Notes: generated from the letters alone by a model not told the origin. Positions 1 through 10,912 are shown, numbered from the stretch's first letter. The stretch: 64,000 nucleotides of DNA from JBBRVW01 sp038246545 (GCA_038246545.1 JBBRVW010000014.1:28221-92220), one strand, 5' to 3'. A program made the numbers and translations.

Positions 1-1
1 C

Positions 2-517
2 CACGGCTTCTCCACGGCCGCGCTGTTCCTGATCGCCGGGTTCCTCATCAGCCGCCGCGGGTCGCGCCTGATCGCCGACTACGGCGGCGTCCAGCGGGTT
101 GCCCCCATGCTCGCCGGCACGTTCCTCGTCGCCGGCCTGTCCAGCCTCGCACTGCCGGGCCTGTCCAGCTTCGTGAGCGAGTTCCTCGTCCTGGTCGGCA
201 CCTTCACGCGCTACGAGGTGGCGGCAGTGATCGCCACCGGCGGCATCATCCTGGCCTCGCTGTACATCCTGTTGATGTACCAGCGCACCATGACCGGCGA
301 GCCGAACGAGGGCACCAAGGGCTTTCGCGACCTCGACGTCCGCGAGGCCTGGGTCGTGGCCCCGCTCATCGCCATCATCATCGCGCTCGGCTTCTTCCCG
401 AAGCCGCTGCTCGACGTCATCAACCCCGCGGTCGACCGGACCATGCAACAGGTCGGCGTCACGGACCCGAAGCCCGCAGTACCGGCCGGCACCCTGAGCG
501 AAGGGAGCGGGGAATGA
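2..517 (+). CDS. nuoM: NADH-quinone oxidoreductase subunit M, C-terminal part
   Basis: The frame is open from base 2, so only the last 171 codons of this gene are inside the window. It encodes the end of a proton-pumping, antiporter-like membrane subunit (NuoM/ND4) of respiratory complex I. Visible are hydrophobic helices, the loop LPGLSSFVSEFLV typical of late NuoM helices, and a short Pro/Ala-rich tail. Its TGA overlaps the ATG of nuoN by 4 bp, so the two are translationally coupled at the end of a first nuo operon. This copy is separate from the second nuoM at 39232, which belongs to a reduced cluster. Assignment is firm; only the upstream part is missing. Confidence 0.93.
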   Translation, partial: HGFSTAALFLIAGFLISRRGSRLIADYGGVQRVAPMLAGTFLVAGLSSLALPGLSSFVSEFLVLVGTFTRYEVAAVIATGGIILASLYILLMYQRTMTGEPNEGTKGFRDLDVREAWVVAPLIAIIIALGFFPKPLLDVINPAVDRTMQQVGVTDPKPAVPAGTLSEGSGE

Positions 518-2082
518 GCACCGCCGTGTTCGCCGCCACCTTCGACACCCCGTCGATCGAGTACAGCAAGCTGCTGCCGATCCTCATCGTCCTGGGCGTC
601 GCCCTGCTCAGCGTCCTGGTGGAGGCCTTCATGGGCCGCCGCTACCGCTACGAGACCCAGCTGACCCTCACCATCGCGGGCCTGCTCGGTGCCTTCGTGT
701 CCGTCGTCCACCTCGCCGGGCAGGCCGAGATCGCGGCTGAGGGCTCGGTGGCGATCGACGGCCCTGCACTGTTCCTGCAGGGGACGATCCTCCTGCTCGC
801 CATCCCCGGGGTCCTGGCGTGCGCCGAGCGCGGGCTCGACACCGGCGGCCCGTTCGCGCCGGCCGGCTCGTCGAGGCCGGGGTCGCAGCACGAGCGGACC
901 CTGGTCGCCCACGGCGTCACCCAGACCGAGGTCTTTCCTCTGCTGTCGTTCGCGGTCGCCGGGATGCTGCTGTTCCCGGCGTCGAACGACCTGCTGACCA
1001 TGTTCGTCGCGCTCGAGGTGCTGTCGCTGCCGCTGTACCTGCTCTGCGGGCTGGCCCGGCGCCGGCGCCTGTTGAGCCAGGAGGCGTCGCTCAAGTACTT
1101 CCTGCTCGGTTCCTTCTCCTCGGCCTTCTTCCTCTACGGCGTCGCGCTGCTCTACGGCTACGCCGGCACGGTGCGCCTGTCGGGCATCGCCGACGCCGTC
1201 AGCAGCAACGCCGGAGACGAGACGCTGCTGCTCATCGGCACCGCCCTGGTCACCGTCGGGCTGCTGTTCAAGGTCGGCGCCGTGCCGTTCCACTCGTGGA
1301 CGCCGGACGTCTACCAGGGCGCACCCACCCCCGTCACCGGGTTCATGGCGGCCTGCACCAAGGTCGCCGCCTTCGGGGCGCTGCTCCGCGTGCTGTACGT
1401 CGGCGTCGGTGGTCTCGCCTGGGAGTGGGAGCCCGTGATCTGGGGCGTCGCCATCCTCACGATGGTGGTCGGCTCGGTCGTCGCCCTCACCCAGACCGAC
1501 GTCAAGCGGATGCTCGCCTACTCGTCGATCGCGCACGCCGGCTTCGTGCTGGTCGGCCTGTCCGCGACCGACTCGCTGAAGAACGGCGAGATCCTCGGGG
1601 TCTCGTCGGTCCTCTTCTACCTGCTGGCCTACGGCTTCTCGACGATCGGCGCGTTCGCCGTCGTCACGCTCGTACGCGACTCGGCGGGGGAGGCGACCCA
1701 CCTCTCGCAGTGGGCCGGGCTCGCCCGGCGCTCCCCGGTCACCGCGGTCGTGTTCACGTTCTTCCTCGCCGCGTTCGCCGGGATCCCGCTGACGAGCGGG
1801 TTCACAGCAAAGTTCGCGGTCTTCAACGCGGCGGCGACCGCAGGCCAGGGCTGGCTGGTGGTCATCGGTGTCGTGGCCAGCGCGGTGGCGGCGTTCTTCT
1901 ACTTCCGCGTCGTCGTGCTGATGTTCTTCTCCGCCCCTGCACCCGACGGTCCGGCTGTCGTCGTCCCGAGCCCGCTCACCACCCTCACGATCGCGCTCAG
2001 CGTCGGCGTGACCCTGCTGCTCGGCGTGTGGCCGACGCAGGTGCTCGACCTCGCCGGCTCGGCCTCGCAGCTCGTCCGGTAG
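514..2082 (+). CDS. nuoN: NADH-quinone oxidoreductase subunit N
   Basis: A 522-residue polytopic membrane protein of the antiporter-like NuoN/ND2 family, a proton-translocating subunit of complex I. About fourteen hydrophobic segments are visible. The conserved motif HSWTPDVYQGAP lies near residue 260, and KRMLAYSSIAHAG, holding the usual buried Lys, lies around residue 330. It starts inside the nuoM stop and is the last gene of the first nuo operon, matching the usual order L-M-N. A menaquinone-precursor prenyl synthase follows 9 bp later, consistent with a quinone-reducing complex. Length is normal for actinobacterial NuoN. Confidence 0.95.
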   Translation: MSTAVFAATFDTPSIEYSKLLPILIVLGVALLSVLVEAFMGRRYRYETQLTLTIAGLLGAFVSVVHLAGQAEIAAEGSVAIDGPALFLQGTILLLAIPGVLACAERGLDTGGPFAPAGSSRPGSQHERTLVAHGVTQTEVFPLLSFAVAGMLLFPASNDLLTMFVALEVLSLPLYLLCGLARRRRLLSQEASLKYFLLGSFSSAFFLYGVALLYGYAGTVRLSGIADAVSSNAGDETLLLIGTALVTVGLLFKVGAVPFHSWTPDVYQGAPTPVTGFMAACTKVAAFGALLRVLYVGVGGLAWEWEPVIWGVAILTMVVGSVVALTQTDVKRMLAYSSIAHAGFVLVGLSATDSLKNGEILGVSSVLFYLLAYGFSTIGAFAVVTLVRDSAGEATHLSQWAGLARRSPVTAVVFTFFLAAFAGIPLTSGFTAKFAVFNAAATAGQGWLVVIGVVASAVAAFFYFRVVVLMFFSAPAPDGPAVVVPSPLTTLTIALSVGVTLLLGVWPTQVLDLAGSASQLVR

Positions 2083-2091
2083 TGGCCTGAC

Positions 2092-3084
2092 GTGACCACC
2101 GACGACGCCGCCGTGACGCCCGATCCCGCCCTCGAGGACGCGCTGCGGGCCGGCCTCGCGCAGGTCGAGGAGGCACTGCACGAGGCAGTGAAGAGCGACT
2201 ACCCGTTCGTCACCGAGGCGTCGCGCCACCTCGTCGACGCAGGTGGCAAGCGGTCCCGGCCGCTGCTCGCGCTGCTCGCGGCCCAGCTCGGTGACCCGGC
2301 CGCTCCGGGTGTCGTCCCGGCCGCGGTCGTCGTAGAGCTGACCCACCTGGCCACGCTCTACCACGACGACGTCATGGACGAGGCCGACCTGCGCCGCGGT
2401 GCTGCCAGCGCCAACGCCCGCTGGGACAACTCGGTGGCCATCCTCACCGGCGACTTCCTGTTCGCCCGGGCGTCGGACATCCTTGCCGATCTCGGGCCGG
2501 AGGCGGTCCGGCTGCAGGCCCGCACCTTCGAGCGCCTCGTCACCGGTCAGATCCGCGAGACCGTCGGACCCGACGAGGGCGCTGATGCCGTCGAGCACTA
2601 CCTCGCGGTGCTCGCCGACAAGACCGGTTCGCTGATCGCCACCTCGGCCCGCTTCGGCGCGATGCTCTCGGGCGCCGACGAGCAGAGCGTCGATGTCGTC
2701 ACGCGCTACGGCGAGCGGTTCGGCGTCGCGTTCCAGCTCTCCGACGACCTGCTGGACGTGCTCTCCGAGAGCACGGAGTCCGGCAAGACGCCCGGCACCG
2801 ACCTGCGCGAGGGCATCCCGACCCTGCCGGTGCTGCTCATGCGTCGCGTCGCGCGGCCCGAGGACGCCCGGCTGCTGGAGCTGCTCGACTCCGGGCTGGC
2901 CGACGACGTCGACTTCCGTGAGGCACTCACCCTGCTGCGCGCACACCCGGCCATGGGGGAGGCGCAGGCCGAGGTCGCCCGCTGGGCCGACGCCGCCCGT
3001 GAGTCGCTGGCCCCGCTGCCCGACTCGCCAGTCAAGGCCGCCCTCGAGGCGCTCTGCCACCAGGTCGTCGGCCGCGCGCGGTGA
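2092..3084 (+). CDS. Polyprenyl diphosphate synthase (menaquinone side chain)
   Basis: A 330-residue trans-isoprenyl diphosphate synthase. It condenses isopentenyl diphosphate onto an allylic diphosphate to build the long prenyl chain, most likely for menaquinone. Seen in the sequence: GGKRSRP near residue 53, the first Asp-rich motif DDVMD at residues 92-96 and the second motif DDLLD at about 218-222. Both motifs bind Mg-diphosphate. The start is GTG, 9 bp after nuoN, so it is probably cotranscribed with complex I. The same nuoN-prenyl synthase order is known in Streptomyces (recall). Chain length cannot be read reliably. The stop codon lies inside the first bases of the dispersed repeat at 3081. 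Confidence 0.92.
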   Translation: MTTDDAAVTPDPALEDALRAGLAQVEEALHEAVKSDYPFVTEASRHLVDAGGKRSRPLLALLAAQLGDPAAPGVVPAAVVVELTHLATLYHDDVMDEADLRRGAASANARWDNSVAILTGDFLFARASDILADLGPEAVRLQARTFERLVTGQIRETVGPDEGADAVEHYLAVLADKTGSLIATSARFGAMLSGADEQSVDVVTRYGERFGVAFQLSDDLLDVLSESTESGKTPGTDLREGIPTLPVLLMRRVARPEDARLLELLDSGLADDVDFREALTLLRAHPAMGEAQAEVARWADAARESLAPLPDSPVKAALEALCHQVVGRAR

Positions 3085-3110
3085 TCCACACCGGATCGTT
3101 GCGGAAAACC
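3081..3110 (+). repeat. Dispersed repeat, single-arm copy
   Basis: Thirty bases beginning GTGATCCACACCG and continuing to GCGGAAAACC. About 27 of 30 positions agree with the copy at 44845, where the sequence forms one arm and loop of a palindrome. Here the second arm is missing. It covers the stop codon of the prenyl synthase gene and abuts an HNH-endonuclease relic. Confidence 0.6.
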
Positions 3111-3111
3111 G

Positions 3112-3418
3112 CTCCCGGCCGATGTCGAGGTCGAGCTGTGGGGCGCCACCACCGCCGCGAAGCTGGCGCTGCGACCAGGTCTGCGGGTTTCCCAGCTGCC
3201 ACCAGCCCGCCCACGCCTGCGACTGCGACCACGTCGTCGCCTACCGCGACGGACGCGGCGGCCAGACCGTGCGCCTCAACCTCGGACCACAGTGCCGCCA
3301 GCACTACAACGCCAAGACCCACGGCCGATGGCGCCTGCACTACGACCCGACGACCAGGACCAGGACCAGCCCACTCGGGCTCACCCACCTCATGAACGCC
3401 ACCCCACTGCTCACCTGA
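3112..3418 (+). pseudogene. HNH endonuclease (DUF222/13E12-type) C-terminal relic
   Basis: Two adjoining frames together resemble the end of the multicopy DUF222-HNH family of Actinobacteria. Bases 3112-3169 read LPADVEVELWGATTAAKLAL in one frame. From about 3170 a second frame continues CDQVCGFPSC, then CDCDHVVAYRDG, LNLGPQCRQHY and K..GRWRLHYD, ending at TGA 3416-3418. The zinc-ligand Cys residues and the HNH core (DCDHV ... CRQHYNAKTHG) remain. The N-terminal DUF222 region, a start codon and frame continuity are gone. It is non-functional debris next to the repeat at 3081. The spacer between the prenyl synthase and the methyltransferase holds nothing else I can support. Confidence 0.72.
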
Positions 3419-3469
3419 GCGTGCGATTCGGATGGACGGTGCGCGCGCCGGCTGACAGCATCGGTGACG

Positions 3470-4204
3470 ATGCAGCCGGACGAGATCTGGGACACCGACG
3501 TTGCCCAGCGCTACGACACACCGGGCACCGGCATGTTCGCACCCGAGGTCATCGGCCCCACGGTCGACCGGCTCGCCGGCCTCGCCGGCGGCGGCCGTGC
3601 GCTCGAGCTTGCGATCGGCACCGGCCGGGTCGCCGTCCCCCTGGCCGAGCGAGGCGTGCCGGTCACCGGGATCGAGCTGTCCGCGCCGATGGTCGCGCAG
3701 CTGCGGACCAAGGTCGACGACGCCACGATCCCGGTGGTCATGGGTGACATGGCCAGCACCACCGCCCCGGGCGAGTTCACCCTGGTCTACCTCGTCTTCA
3801 ACACCATCTCGAACCTGCTCACGCAGGCCGGGCAGGTCGCCTGCTTCCGCAACGCCGCGCGGCACCTCACACCCGGTGGCCGGTTCGTCATCGAGCTGTG
3901 GGTGCCGGAGCTGCGGTCCCTGCCGCCCGGACGCGAGGCGACGGTGTGGGCCCGGGAGCCGGGGTACATCGGCCTCGACACCTACGACGTGCTGGACCAG
4001 CTGGTGGTCTCGCACCACTTCACCTTCGGCGAGGGCCCGGACGCGCGGGTGGGCCGCAGCCCGCACCGCTACATCTGGCCGTCGGAGCTCGACCTGATGG
4101 CCCAGCTGGCCGGGTTCGAGCTGGAGTCCCGGCACGCCGACTGGGACGGGTCCGAGTTCACCGCAGACTCCCGCTCGCACGTCTCGGTCTACCGCCTCCT
4201 CTAG
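3470..4204 (+). CDS. Class I SAM-dependent methyltransferase
   Basis: About 244 residues with a Rossmann methyltransferase fold. The SAM-binding motif I ELAIGTGRVAVPLAERG sits near residue 45, followed by the acidic strand end GIELS and the motif VVMGDM. The substrate is unknown. I prefer the ATG at 3470; a GTG at 3464 in the same frame would add two residues. No strong ribosome site is visible. The C-terminal half (RSPHRYIWPSELD, then AGFELESRHADWDG) resembles small-molecule methyltransferases of the Methyltransf_25 type. It stands alone between the HNH relic and an AraC regulator, with a 73-bp gap, so membership of the following cassette is uncertain. Confidence 0.8.
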   Translation: MQPDEIWDTDVAQRYDTPGTGMFAPEVIGPTVDRLAGLAGGGRALELAIGTGRVAVPLAERGVPVTGIELSAPMVAQLRTKVDDATIPVVMGDMASTTAPGEFTLVYLVFNTISNLLTQAGQVACFRNAARHLTPGGRFVIELWVPELRSLPPGREATVWAREPGYIGLDTYDVLDQLVVSHHFTFGEGPDARVGRSPHRYIWPSELDLMAQLAGFELESRHADWDGSEFTADSRSHVSVYRLL

Positions 4205-4277
4205 GCGCGGGTCACCGCCCGCGGGGTGAAGGGCGGGACACCGGCAACCTGAGGCGAGACGTGGCACGATCTCCCGT

Positions 4278-4724
4278 GTGGGCAGCACGCCGGTGGACCA
4301 GCGTCTGCGCGACCTTGCGCGGCTGCGCCGGGTCCGCGACCGGATCGACCGCGACTACGCGCAGCCGCTCGACGTGGATGCGCTGGCCCGTGGCGCGCAC
4401 ATGTCGGCCGGGCACCTCAGCCGCGAGTTCCGGCTCGCCTACGGCGAGTCGCCCTACTCGTACCTGATGACCCGCCGCATCGAGCGCGCGATGGCGCTGC
4501 TGCGTCGCGGTGACCTCAGCGTCACCGAGATCTGCTTCGCGGTGGGTTGTGCGTCGCTGGGCACCTTCAGCACCCGCTTCACCGAGCTGGTCGGCATGTC
4601 ACCGAGCACCTACCGGCGCGAGGCGACCCGGGCGACGGCGGGGCTGCCGGCGTGCGTGGTGAAGCAGGTGACCAGACCGATCAGGAATCGAGAAGCCCCG
4701 CTCACGGAGCCACAACTAGCCTGA
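4278..4724 (+). CDS. AraC-family transcriptional regulator, small single-domain
   Basis: A 148-residue protein that is almost only the double helix-turn-helix of the AraC/XylS family, lacking the usual sensor domain. Seen: the first helix-turn-helix DVDALARGAHMSAGHLSREF and the second with the signature SVTEICFAVGCASLGTFSTRF, then PSTYRR. The start is GTG. It lies 5 bp before a VOC-fold protein and 471 bp before a UvrA-like ATPase on the same strand, so it probably regulates that cassette. The ligand is unknown; AraC proteins of this size may rely on the VOC partner or on dimerisation elsewhere, which is speculation. Confidence 0.87.
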   Translation: MGSTPVDQRLRDLARLRRVRDRIDRDYAQPLDVDALARGAHMSAGHLSREFRLAYGESPYSYLMTRRIERAMALLRRGDLSVTEICFAVGCASLGTFSTRFTELVGMSPSTYRREATRATAGLPACVVKQVTRPIRNREAPLTEPQLA

Positions 4725-4729
4725 CCGCC

Positions 4730-5140
4730 ATGGACATCACCATTCACGCGAGCTTCCTCCCGCACGACGACCCGGAGGCGTCCCTCGCCTTCTACCGCGA
4801 CACCCTGGGCTTCGAGGTCCGCAACGACGTCGGCCAGGGCACGATGCGCTGGATCACCGTCGGACCCGTGGACCAGCCCGGGACATCCATCGTCCTCAAC
4901 CCGCCGTCCGCCAACCCTGGGATCACCGACGACGAGCGCCGCACCATCGCCGAGATGATGGCCAAGGGGACCTTCGGCATGCTCCTCCTGTCCACCAAGG
5001 ACCTCGACAGCACCTTCGAGCAGCTGCAGGCCGGCGACGTCGACGTCCTGCAGGAGCCGACCGAGCAGCCGTACGGCATCCGGGACTGCGCCGTCCGTGA
5101 CCCCGCGGGCAACCTGATCCGCATCAACGAGGTCAGCTGA
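4730..5140 (+). CDS. VOC-family protein (glyoxalase/bleomycin-resistance fold)
   Basis: A 136-residue vicinal-oxygen-chelate protein. Two beta-alpha-beta-beta-beta modules are visible: the first around ASLAFYRDTLGFEVR, the second around GMLLLSTKDLD and DCAVRDPAGNLIRI. The C-terminal RDPAGNLIRINE is the usual VOC end with the metal-binding Glu. It could bind or modify a small hydrophobic compound. It follows the AraC gene by 5 bp and precedes the UvrA-like gene by 55 bp. AraC-VOC neighbours are frequent in Actinobacteria. Function beyond the fold is not readable. Confidence 0.85.
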   Translation: MDITIHASFLPHDDPEASLAFYRDTLGFEVRNDVGQGTMRWITVGPVDQPGTSIVLNPPSANPGITDDERRTIAEMMAKGTFGMLLLSTKDLDSTFEQLQAGDVDVLQEPTEQPYGIRDCAVRDPAGNLIRINEVS

Positions 5141-5195
5141 GCCGGGCCGGCACCACCAAAGCCACCACGGTGGCTGGCCCCACGGAGGAGACACG

Positions 5196-7589
<2,394 letters not shown>

Positions 7590-7603
7590 CGACAGCAGAC
7601 CCG

Positions 7604-8371
7604 CTAGCCGGGCGCGGCAGCGGACCGGCCGGCCAGCCACCGGTTGGTGGACGCCAGCTGCCGGCGGGTGACGGCCTCGAGCTCGGCGAGCCGCTCGGGC
7701 GTCAGGCGGTCGCAGACCCAGTCCCAGTGCAGCGCCACCAGGTCGCCGGGCCGGAGCCCCGAGACGAAGTCGTGCGCGTCGCGGGACCACCGCGCGACCT
7801 CGGGCGTCTCCGGACCCAGCGCGAGCCGGCCGTCGGACCACGTCAGCGGCCGTCCGACCACCGTCGCCGTGCCGTCCTCGACCGACTGCACGGTGCCCCA
7901 GCGGACCCGGCAGCTCTCCAGCACGGTGACGGGGACCTCGCGGCCCGCCCCGAGCAGCCCCACCCACGGGTACACGACGAACACGTGGAACGCGTGGTTC
8001 GGCCCGGTCGCCCAGCCGCCCGGCTCGGCAGCCAGCCGGTCCAGCACTCCCGGCTGGCCGCCGAAGTCGCGGCGAACCGTGTCCTCGAACGCGTCCGCAT
8101 CGACACCGTCGAGCAGCGGCCCCCCGAGCCAGTAGGCCGACACCACCTCGGCGTCCAGCTCGTCCGTGCCCGCGGTTGCGGCGAGCAGGCGCAGGTACGG
8201 CCAGGCGCCGTCGAAGCCGGCCGCGCGTTCGCGCAGGTCAAGCCGCGCCACCGTGGCGGCGCCGGCACCGGCTGCGAGCAGCACGTCGGCCCCCGGCGGG
8301 CCGCAGTGCCCTAGGTCGTTGGGTGGGAAGGCGTAGCGCGCGAACGCCGCCTCGCCGGCAGAGCCGGGCAC
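7604..8371 (-). CDS. Conserved protein of hydrogenase cluster (DUF6390-like)
   Basis: A 255-residue soluble protein starting at GTG, 1 bp beyond the hypE stop, and the last gene of the leftward hydrogenase operon. It starts with AARYAFPP-type sequence (FARYAFPPNDLGHCGP) and contains FHVFVVYPWVGLL, VLESCRVRWG and LHWDWVCDRLTP. I recall such proteins as DUF6390 from actinobacterial hydrogenase loci. No catalytic motif is evident. The conserved Cys in LGHCGP and SCRVRWG and the Trp-rich end are notable. A role in hydrogenase maturation or electron transfer is inferred only from position. It meets the UvrA-like gene tail to tail with a 14-bp gap and no clear terminator. Confidence 0.72.
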   Translation of the reverse strand: MPGSAGEAAFARYAFPPNDLGHCGPPGADVLLAAGAGAATVARLDLRERAAGFDGAWPYLRLLAATAGTDELDAEVVSAYWLGGPLLDGVDADAFEDTVRRDFGGQPGVLDRLAAEPGGWATGPNHAFHVFVVYPWVGLLGAGREVPVTVLESCRVRWGTVQSVEDGTATVVGRPLTWSDGRLALGPETPEVARWSRDAHDFVSGLRPGDLVALHWDWVCDRLTPERLAELEAVTRRQLASTNRWLAGRSAAAPG

Positions 8372-9436
8372 TCAGCAGATCCGCGGCAGCTGTTCGCCGA
8401 GCGGGAGGTCGACCACCCGCGTGCCGCCGAGCGCGGTCTTCGTCACCACGATCCCGGGGTGCTCGGCCACGCACGTCCCGATCGCGACGGCGCCCTTGCC
8501 GTGTTCGTGCGCATGCATCGCGGCGAGCACCCGGTCGGCGTCCGCGGCCGGCACGAAGGCGATGAGCTTGCCCTCGTTCGCGACGTACAGCGGGTCCAGG
8601 CCCAGCAGGCCACAGGCGTCCCGCACGGGTTGCGGGATCGGCAGGTCGCGCTCCACCAGCTCGACGCCGACACCGGCGGACTTCGCGATCTCGTTGAGGG
8701 TCGCGGCGACGCCGCCCCGGGTGGGGTCGCGCAGGGTGTGCACGTCGCCGCCGGAGGCCAGCATCGCGTTGACCAGCCCGTTCAGCGCAGCGCTGTCGCT
8801 CTCGACCGTGGTGCCGAACTCCAGCCCCTCCCGGCAGCTCATGACCGCGACGCCGTGCACGCCGACGTCGCCGCTGACGATGACGACGTCGCCGGGCGTG
8901 GCCCGGGCCGGTGAGATCTCGACACCCTCGGGGACCAGCCCGATGCCGGCCGTGTTGACGAAGACACCGTCACCGTGGCCGACGTCGACGACCTTCGTGT
9001 CGCCGGTGACCAGCTTGACGCCGGCCAGCGTGGCGGCGGCACCCATCGCCTGCGCCACCCGCGCGATCTCGGCCAGCGGGGTCCCTTCCTCGAGGATGAA
9101 CGCCGTCGACAGGACGAGCGGCTGGGCGCCGGACATCGCCAGGTCGTTCACGGTGCCGTTGACGGCCAGGTCGCCGATGGACCCGCCGGGGAAGAACATC
9201 GGCTTCACGACGTACGAGTCGGTGGAGAACGCGAGCCGGGAGCCGCCGACGGAGATCACCGCCGAGTCGCCCATGGCGGCGTCGGCCGCGTCGCCGAACG
9301 CCGGCAGGAACAGGTGCTCCACGAGCTCGGCCGACAGCGCGCCACCGCCACCGTGCCCCATCACGATGTTCGGGGCGTCCCGCAGCGGGAGCGGGCAGAC
9401 CCAGCTGTCGAAGTCGAGGGACGATGTGTCAGGCAT
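8372..9436 (-). CDS. hypE: Hydrogenase maturation factor HypE
   Basis: HypE converts the carbamoyl group transferred by HypF to its C-terminal Cys into thiocyanate by ATP-dependent dehydration, supplying cyanide for the NiFe(CN)2CO site. The 354-residue protein has the PurM/AIR-synthase fold: MGHGGGGALSAELVEH at the start, DSYVVKPMFFPGG, GDTKVV, and DPTRGGVAATLNEIA. The chain ends in PRIC, giving the essential terminal Cys. I chose the ATG at 9434-9436, which overlaps the hypD stop by 8 bp; longer readings upstream are Arg-rich out-of-frame translation. Standard length. Confidence 0.95.
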   Translation of the reverse strand: MPDTSSLDFDSWVCPLPLRDAPNIVMGHGGGGALSAELVEHLFLPAFGDAADAAMGDSAVISVGGSRLAFSTDSYVVKPMFFPGGSIGDLAVNGTVNDLAMSGAQPLVLSTAFILEEGTPLAEIARVAQAMGAAATLAGVKLVTGDTKVVDVGHGDGVFVNTAGIGLVPEGVEISPARATPGDVVIVSGDVGVHGVAVMSCREGLEFGTTVESDSAALNGLVNAMLASGGDVHTLRDPTRGGVAATLNEIAKSAGVGVELVERDLPIPQPVRDACGLLGLDPLYVANEGKLIAFVPAADADRVLAAMHAHEHGKGAVAIGTCVAEHPGIVVTKTALGGTRVVDLPLGEQLPRIC

Positions 9437-10568
9437 GGGCCCGGGCCCCCACGCTCTCGAGCGGGATCGTGACCGCGGGGGTCTCCAGCCGCCGGTAGAG
9501 GTAGTACGCCGCGCAGGCGCCCTCGGACGAGACCATCGTCGCGCCGAGCGGGTTGCGCGGGGTGCACTCCTTGCCGAACGCGGCGCACTCGTGCGGCTTG
9601 ATGAGGCCTTGCAGCACCTCTCCGGACCGGCAGATCGACGACTCCGCAGTGTGGATCCCCCCGACGTCGAAGCGTGCCTCGGCGTCCCAGGCGCGGTAGG
9701 TGTCGGAGAGCCGCCACCCGCTCTTCGGGATGACACCGATGCCGCGCCAGGCGCGGTCGGTGACCTCGAAGACGTCCGCCAGCATGGCCCGGGCGGTGGG
9801 GTTGCCCTCCGGTGGCACGACGCGCTCGTACGCGTTCTCCATCTCGTACCTGCCGGACTCCAGCTGCAGCACCGTCTGGCGGATGCCCTCGAGGATGTCC
9901 AGCGGCTCGAACCCTGTGACCACGATCGGCACGCGGTACTTCTCGGCCAGCGGCGGGTACTCGGCGGTGCCCATGACGCTGCACACGTGCCCGGCAGCGA
10001 GGAAGGCCTGCACCCGGCAGGTCGGCGACTCCATGATCGCGGCCACCGCCGGCGGCACGAGCACGTGCGAGACGAGCAGCGAGAAGTTCGTGATCCCCAG
10101 CCGCTTCGCCTGGTAGACCGTCATCGCGTTCGCGGGCGCCGTGGTCTCGAAGCCGATGCCGAAGAACACCACCTGCTTGTCCGGGTTCTCACGGGCCAGC
10201 TGCAGGGCGTCCATCGGCGAGTAGACGACGCGGACGTCCCCGCCCTCGCTCTTGATGCGGAACAGGTCCTCACCGCTGCCGGGGACCCGCAGCATGTCTC
10301 CGAACGAGCAGAAGATGACACCGGGTTCGCGGGCGATGGCCAGCGCGCGGTCGATGATCTCCAACGGTGTCACGCAGACCGGGCAGCCCGGCCCATGGAT
10401 CATCTCGATGCCGCTCGGCAGGAGCTGGTCGATGCCGTGCCGGATGATCGAGTGGGTCTGGCCGCCGCAGACCTCCATGATCGCCCACTGGCCGGTGGTG
10501 GCCTCATGGATCTGCTCGAGCAGCTTGTGGGCCAGGTCGGGGTTGCTGAACTCGTCCAGGTACTTCAT
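9429..10568 (-). CDS. hypD: Hydrogenase maturation factor HypD
   Basis: HypD is the iron-sulfur scaffold on which Fe(CN)2CO is assembled together with HypC. The 379-residue protein shows the family Cys motifs CGGQTHSI near residue 40, GPGCPVCVTP near 65 and the 4Fe-4S ligands in the C-terminal third (CRSGEVLQG, HECAAFGKECTPRNP, GACAAYY). GIGFETTAPANA is also typical. Its start overlaps the upstream hypC stop by 4 bp and its stop overlaps hypE by 8 bp, so C-D-E are tightly coupled. Confidence 0.95.
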   Translation of the reverse strand: MKYLDEFSNPDLAHKLLEQIHEATTGQWAIMEVCGGQTHSIIRHGIDQLLPSGIEMIHGPGCPVCVTPLEIIDRALAIAREPGVIFCSFGDMLRVPGSGEDLFRIKSEGGDVRVVYSPMDALQLARENPDKQVVFFGIGFETTAPANAMTVYQAKRLGITNFSLLVSHVLVPPAVAAIMESPTCRVQAFLAAGHVCSVMGTAEYPPLAEKYRVPIVVTGFEPLDILEGIRQTVLQLESGRYEMENAYERVVPPEGNPTARAMLADVFEVTDRAWRGIGVIPKSGWRLSDTYRAWDAEARFDVGGIHTAESSICRSGEVLQGLIKPHECAAFGKECTPRNPLGATMVSSEGACAAYYLYRRLETPAVTIPLESVGARAHA

Positions 10569-10888
10569 CGCACGCCTCCTGCGCTGTCGTCCATCGCCCC
10601 GACCGGAGCGGGTGCGCCGGCCTTCCGGGCGGCCAGGGCAACCTGGTCGCCGAACTCCTCCTCGAGGATCCCCATCGACTCGAACTGGGCCAGCGTGCTG
10701 CGGGCCGACTCCTCGTCGAGACGTTGGATGGCGAACCCGACATGGACGATCACGTAGTCGCCGATGGTGACGTCCGGGAGGTACTCCAGACAGACGTCCT
10801 TGCGGACGCCACCGAAGTCCACCTCGGCCATCCGGGTCCCGTCACGCTCCATCAGCATGTCGATCCGTCCTGGCACCGCTAGGCACAT
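10565..10888 (-). CDS. hypC: Hydrogenase maturation chaperone HypC (copy 2)
   Basis: A 107-residue HypC/HupF-family chaperone that carries the Fe(CN)2CO unit between HypD and the large-subunit precursor. It begins MCLAVPGRI, with the essential Cys at position 2, followed by DFGGVRKDVCLEYLPD and GDYVIVHVGFAIQRLDEE. It is about 15-25 residues longer at the C-terminus than usual HypC. It sits between hypF and hypD. A second hypC (13210) lies upstream of hypF in the same operon; one copy may serve HypD and the other the large subunit, but that is inference. Confidence 0.93.
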   Translation of the reverse strand: MCLAVPGRIDMLMERDGTRMAEVDFGGVRKDVCLEYLPDVTIGDYVIVHVGFAIQRLDEESARSTLAQFESMGILEEEFGDQVALAARKAGAPAPVGAMDDSAGGVR

Positions 10889-10912
10889 GTCCGTCTCCTT
10901 GTCCTCAGCCCG

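Noticed and set aside
211..3060. A 949-residue minus-strand open frame opposite nuoN and the prenyl synthase
   Set aside because: Low-complexity Arg/Asp/Gly-rich translation caused by GC bias; the plus-strand genes carry clear family motifs.
8372..9736. A longer HypE with about 100 extra N-terminal residues
   Set aside because: The extension is Arg/Ser-rich out-of-frame translation of hypD; the family start MPDTSS...IVMGHGGGG fits ATG 9434-9436.
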